A DNA stretch of 32,619 nucleotides from Bacillus sp. BA3 (lineage in GTDB: Bacteria > Bacillota > Bacilli > Bacillales > DSM-1321), in contig PIZR01000011.1 in NCBI GenBank assembly GCA_002835675.1, forward strand, positions 51,310 to 83,928, read 5' to 3'. Positions 32,589-32,619 of this stretch are shown here, in pieces. Numbering within the stretch: position 1 is the stretch's first letter; each line of letters begins with the position of its first letter. Below the pieces are notes generated by a model. It was not told the DNA's origin and searched no databases. It saw nothing but the letters and a program-made list of their open reading frames with translations. The position numbers were made by a program, and so were the translations under genes.

Positions 32589-32619
32589 AAATAAGCACCA
32601 ACTAAGACAAACGAAAAAC

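Overview
The window looks like chromosome of a low-GC Gram-positive of the family Bacillaceae, most like Peribacillus/Bacillus. The reasons are the AAGGAGG-type ribosome sites, frequent TTG/GTG starts, Bacillus-type Fur boxes, dre and cre operators, two sigma-B-type promoters, and close resemblance to Bacillus NagABR, FeuA, EfeUOB, DefB and CsbD. The genus is an inference; there is no rRNA here to settle it.

Layout. (1) 1-300: degenerate 20/21-bp tandem repeats, a 40-bp palindrome and a terminator. (2) 300-5990: an N-acetylglucosamine regulon, nagA-nagB-nagR-SIS protein on the minus strand, divergent from a three-domain PTS transporter. Two NagR (dre) operators overlap the two -35 boxes, and a cre site lies downstream of the transporter promoter. 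(3) 5988-6174: a dispersed composite repeat whose inverted second copy is at 23444-23692. (4) 6264-13298: a Fur-controlled catecholate-siderophore locus. A FeuABC-like importer with its own ATPase is divergent from a BesA/YbbA-like esterase, followed by a 57-codon degenerate MbtH-like gene translationally coupled to a 14-TM MFS exporter. No synthetase genes are present. (5) 13447-18510: an FtsH-type membrane protease, peptide deformylase, and a MarR/MFS efflux pair sharing a perfect palindromic operator. (6) 18609-22676: a Fur-controlled efeO-efeB-efeU iron-uptake operon. (7) 22689-25797: a DUF4395 membrane protein, a 39-aa Cys-rich mini-protein behind a Fur-like box, the second composite repeat, a MerR regulator with a problematic start, and a CorC/HlyC-family membrane protein. 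(8) 25926-31437: an RsbK-RsbM-RsbY-like stress-signalling module (hybrid kinase, CheR-type methyltransferase, receiver-PP2C phosphatase) plus a CsbD-family gene. rsbY and csbD each have a sigma-B-type promoter. (9) 31517-32619: a carboxylesterase and a non-coding end with a promoter leading out of the window.

How it fits together. Three themes dominate: amino-sugar catabolism under NagR and CcpA; iron acquisition under Fur, with four clear Fur boxes (16-17 of 19 matches by eye) and one weaker; and general-stress control through a kinase/methyltransferase/phosphatase partner switch. The most interesting points are the siderophore locus that appears to keep uptake, hydrolysis and export while its biosynthetic genes are missing and its MbtH is decayed; the RsbK-M-Y module with five Q-x-E-E-L heptads as candidate methylation sites; the Fur-linked mini-protein; and the composite palindromic repeat. 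All product names rest on motif recognition and memory of families; no database search was possible.
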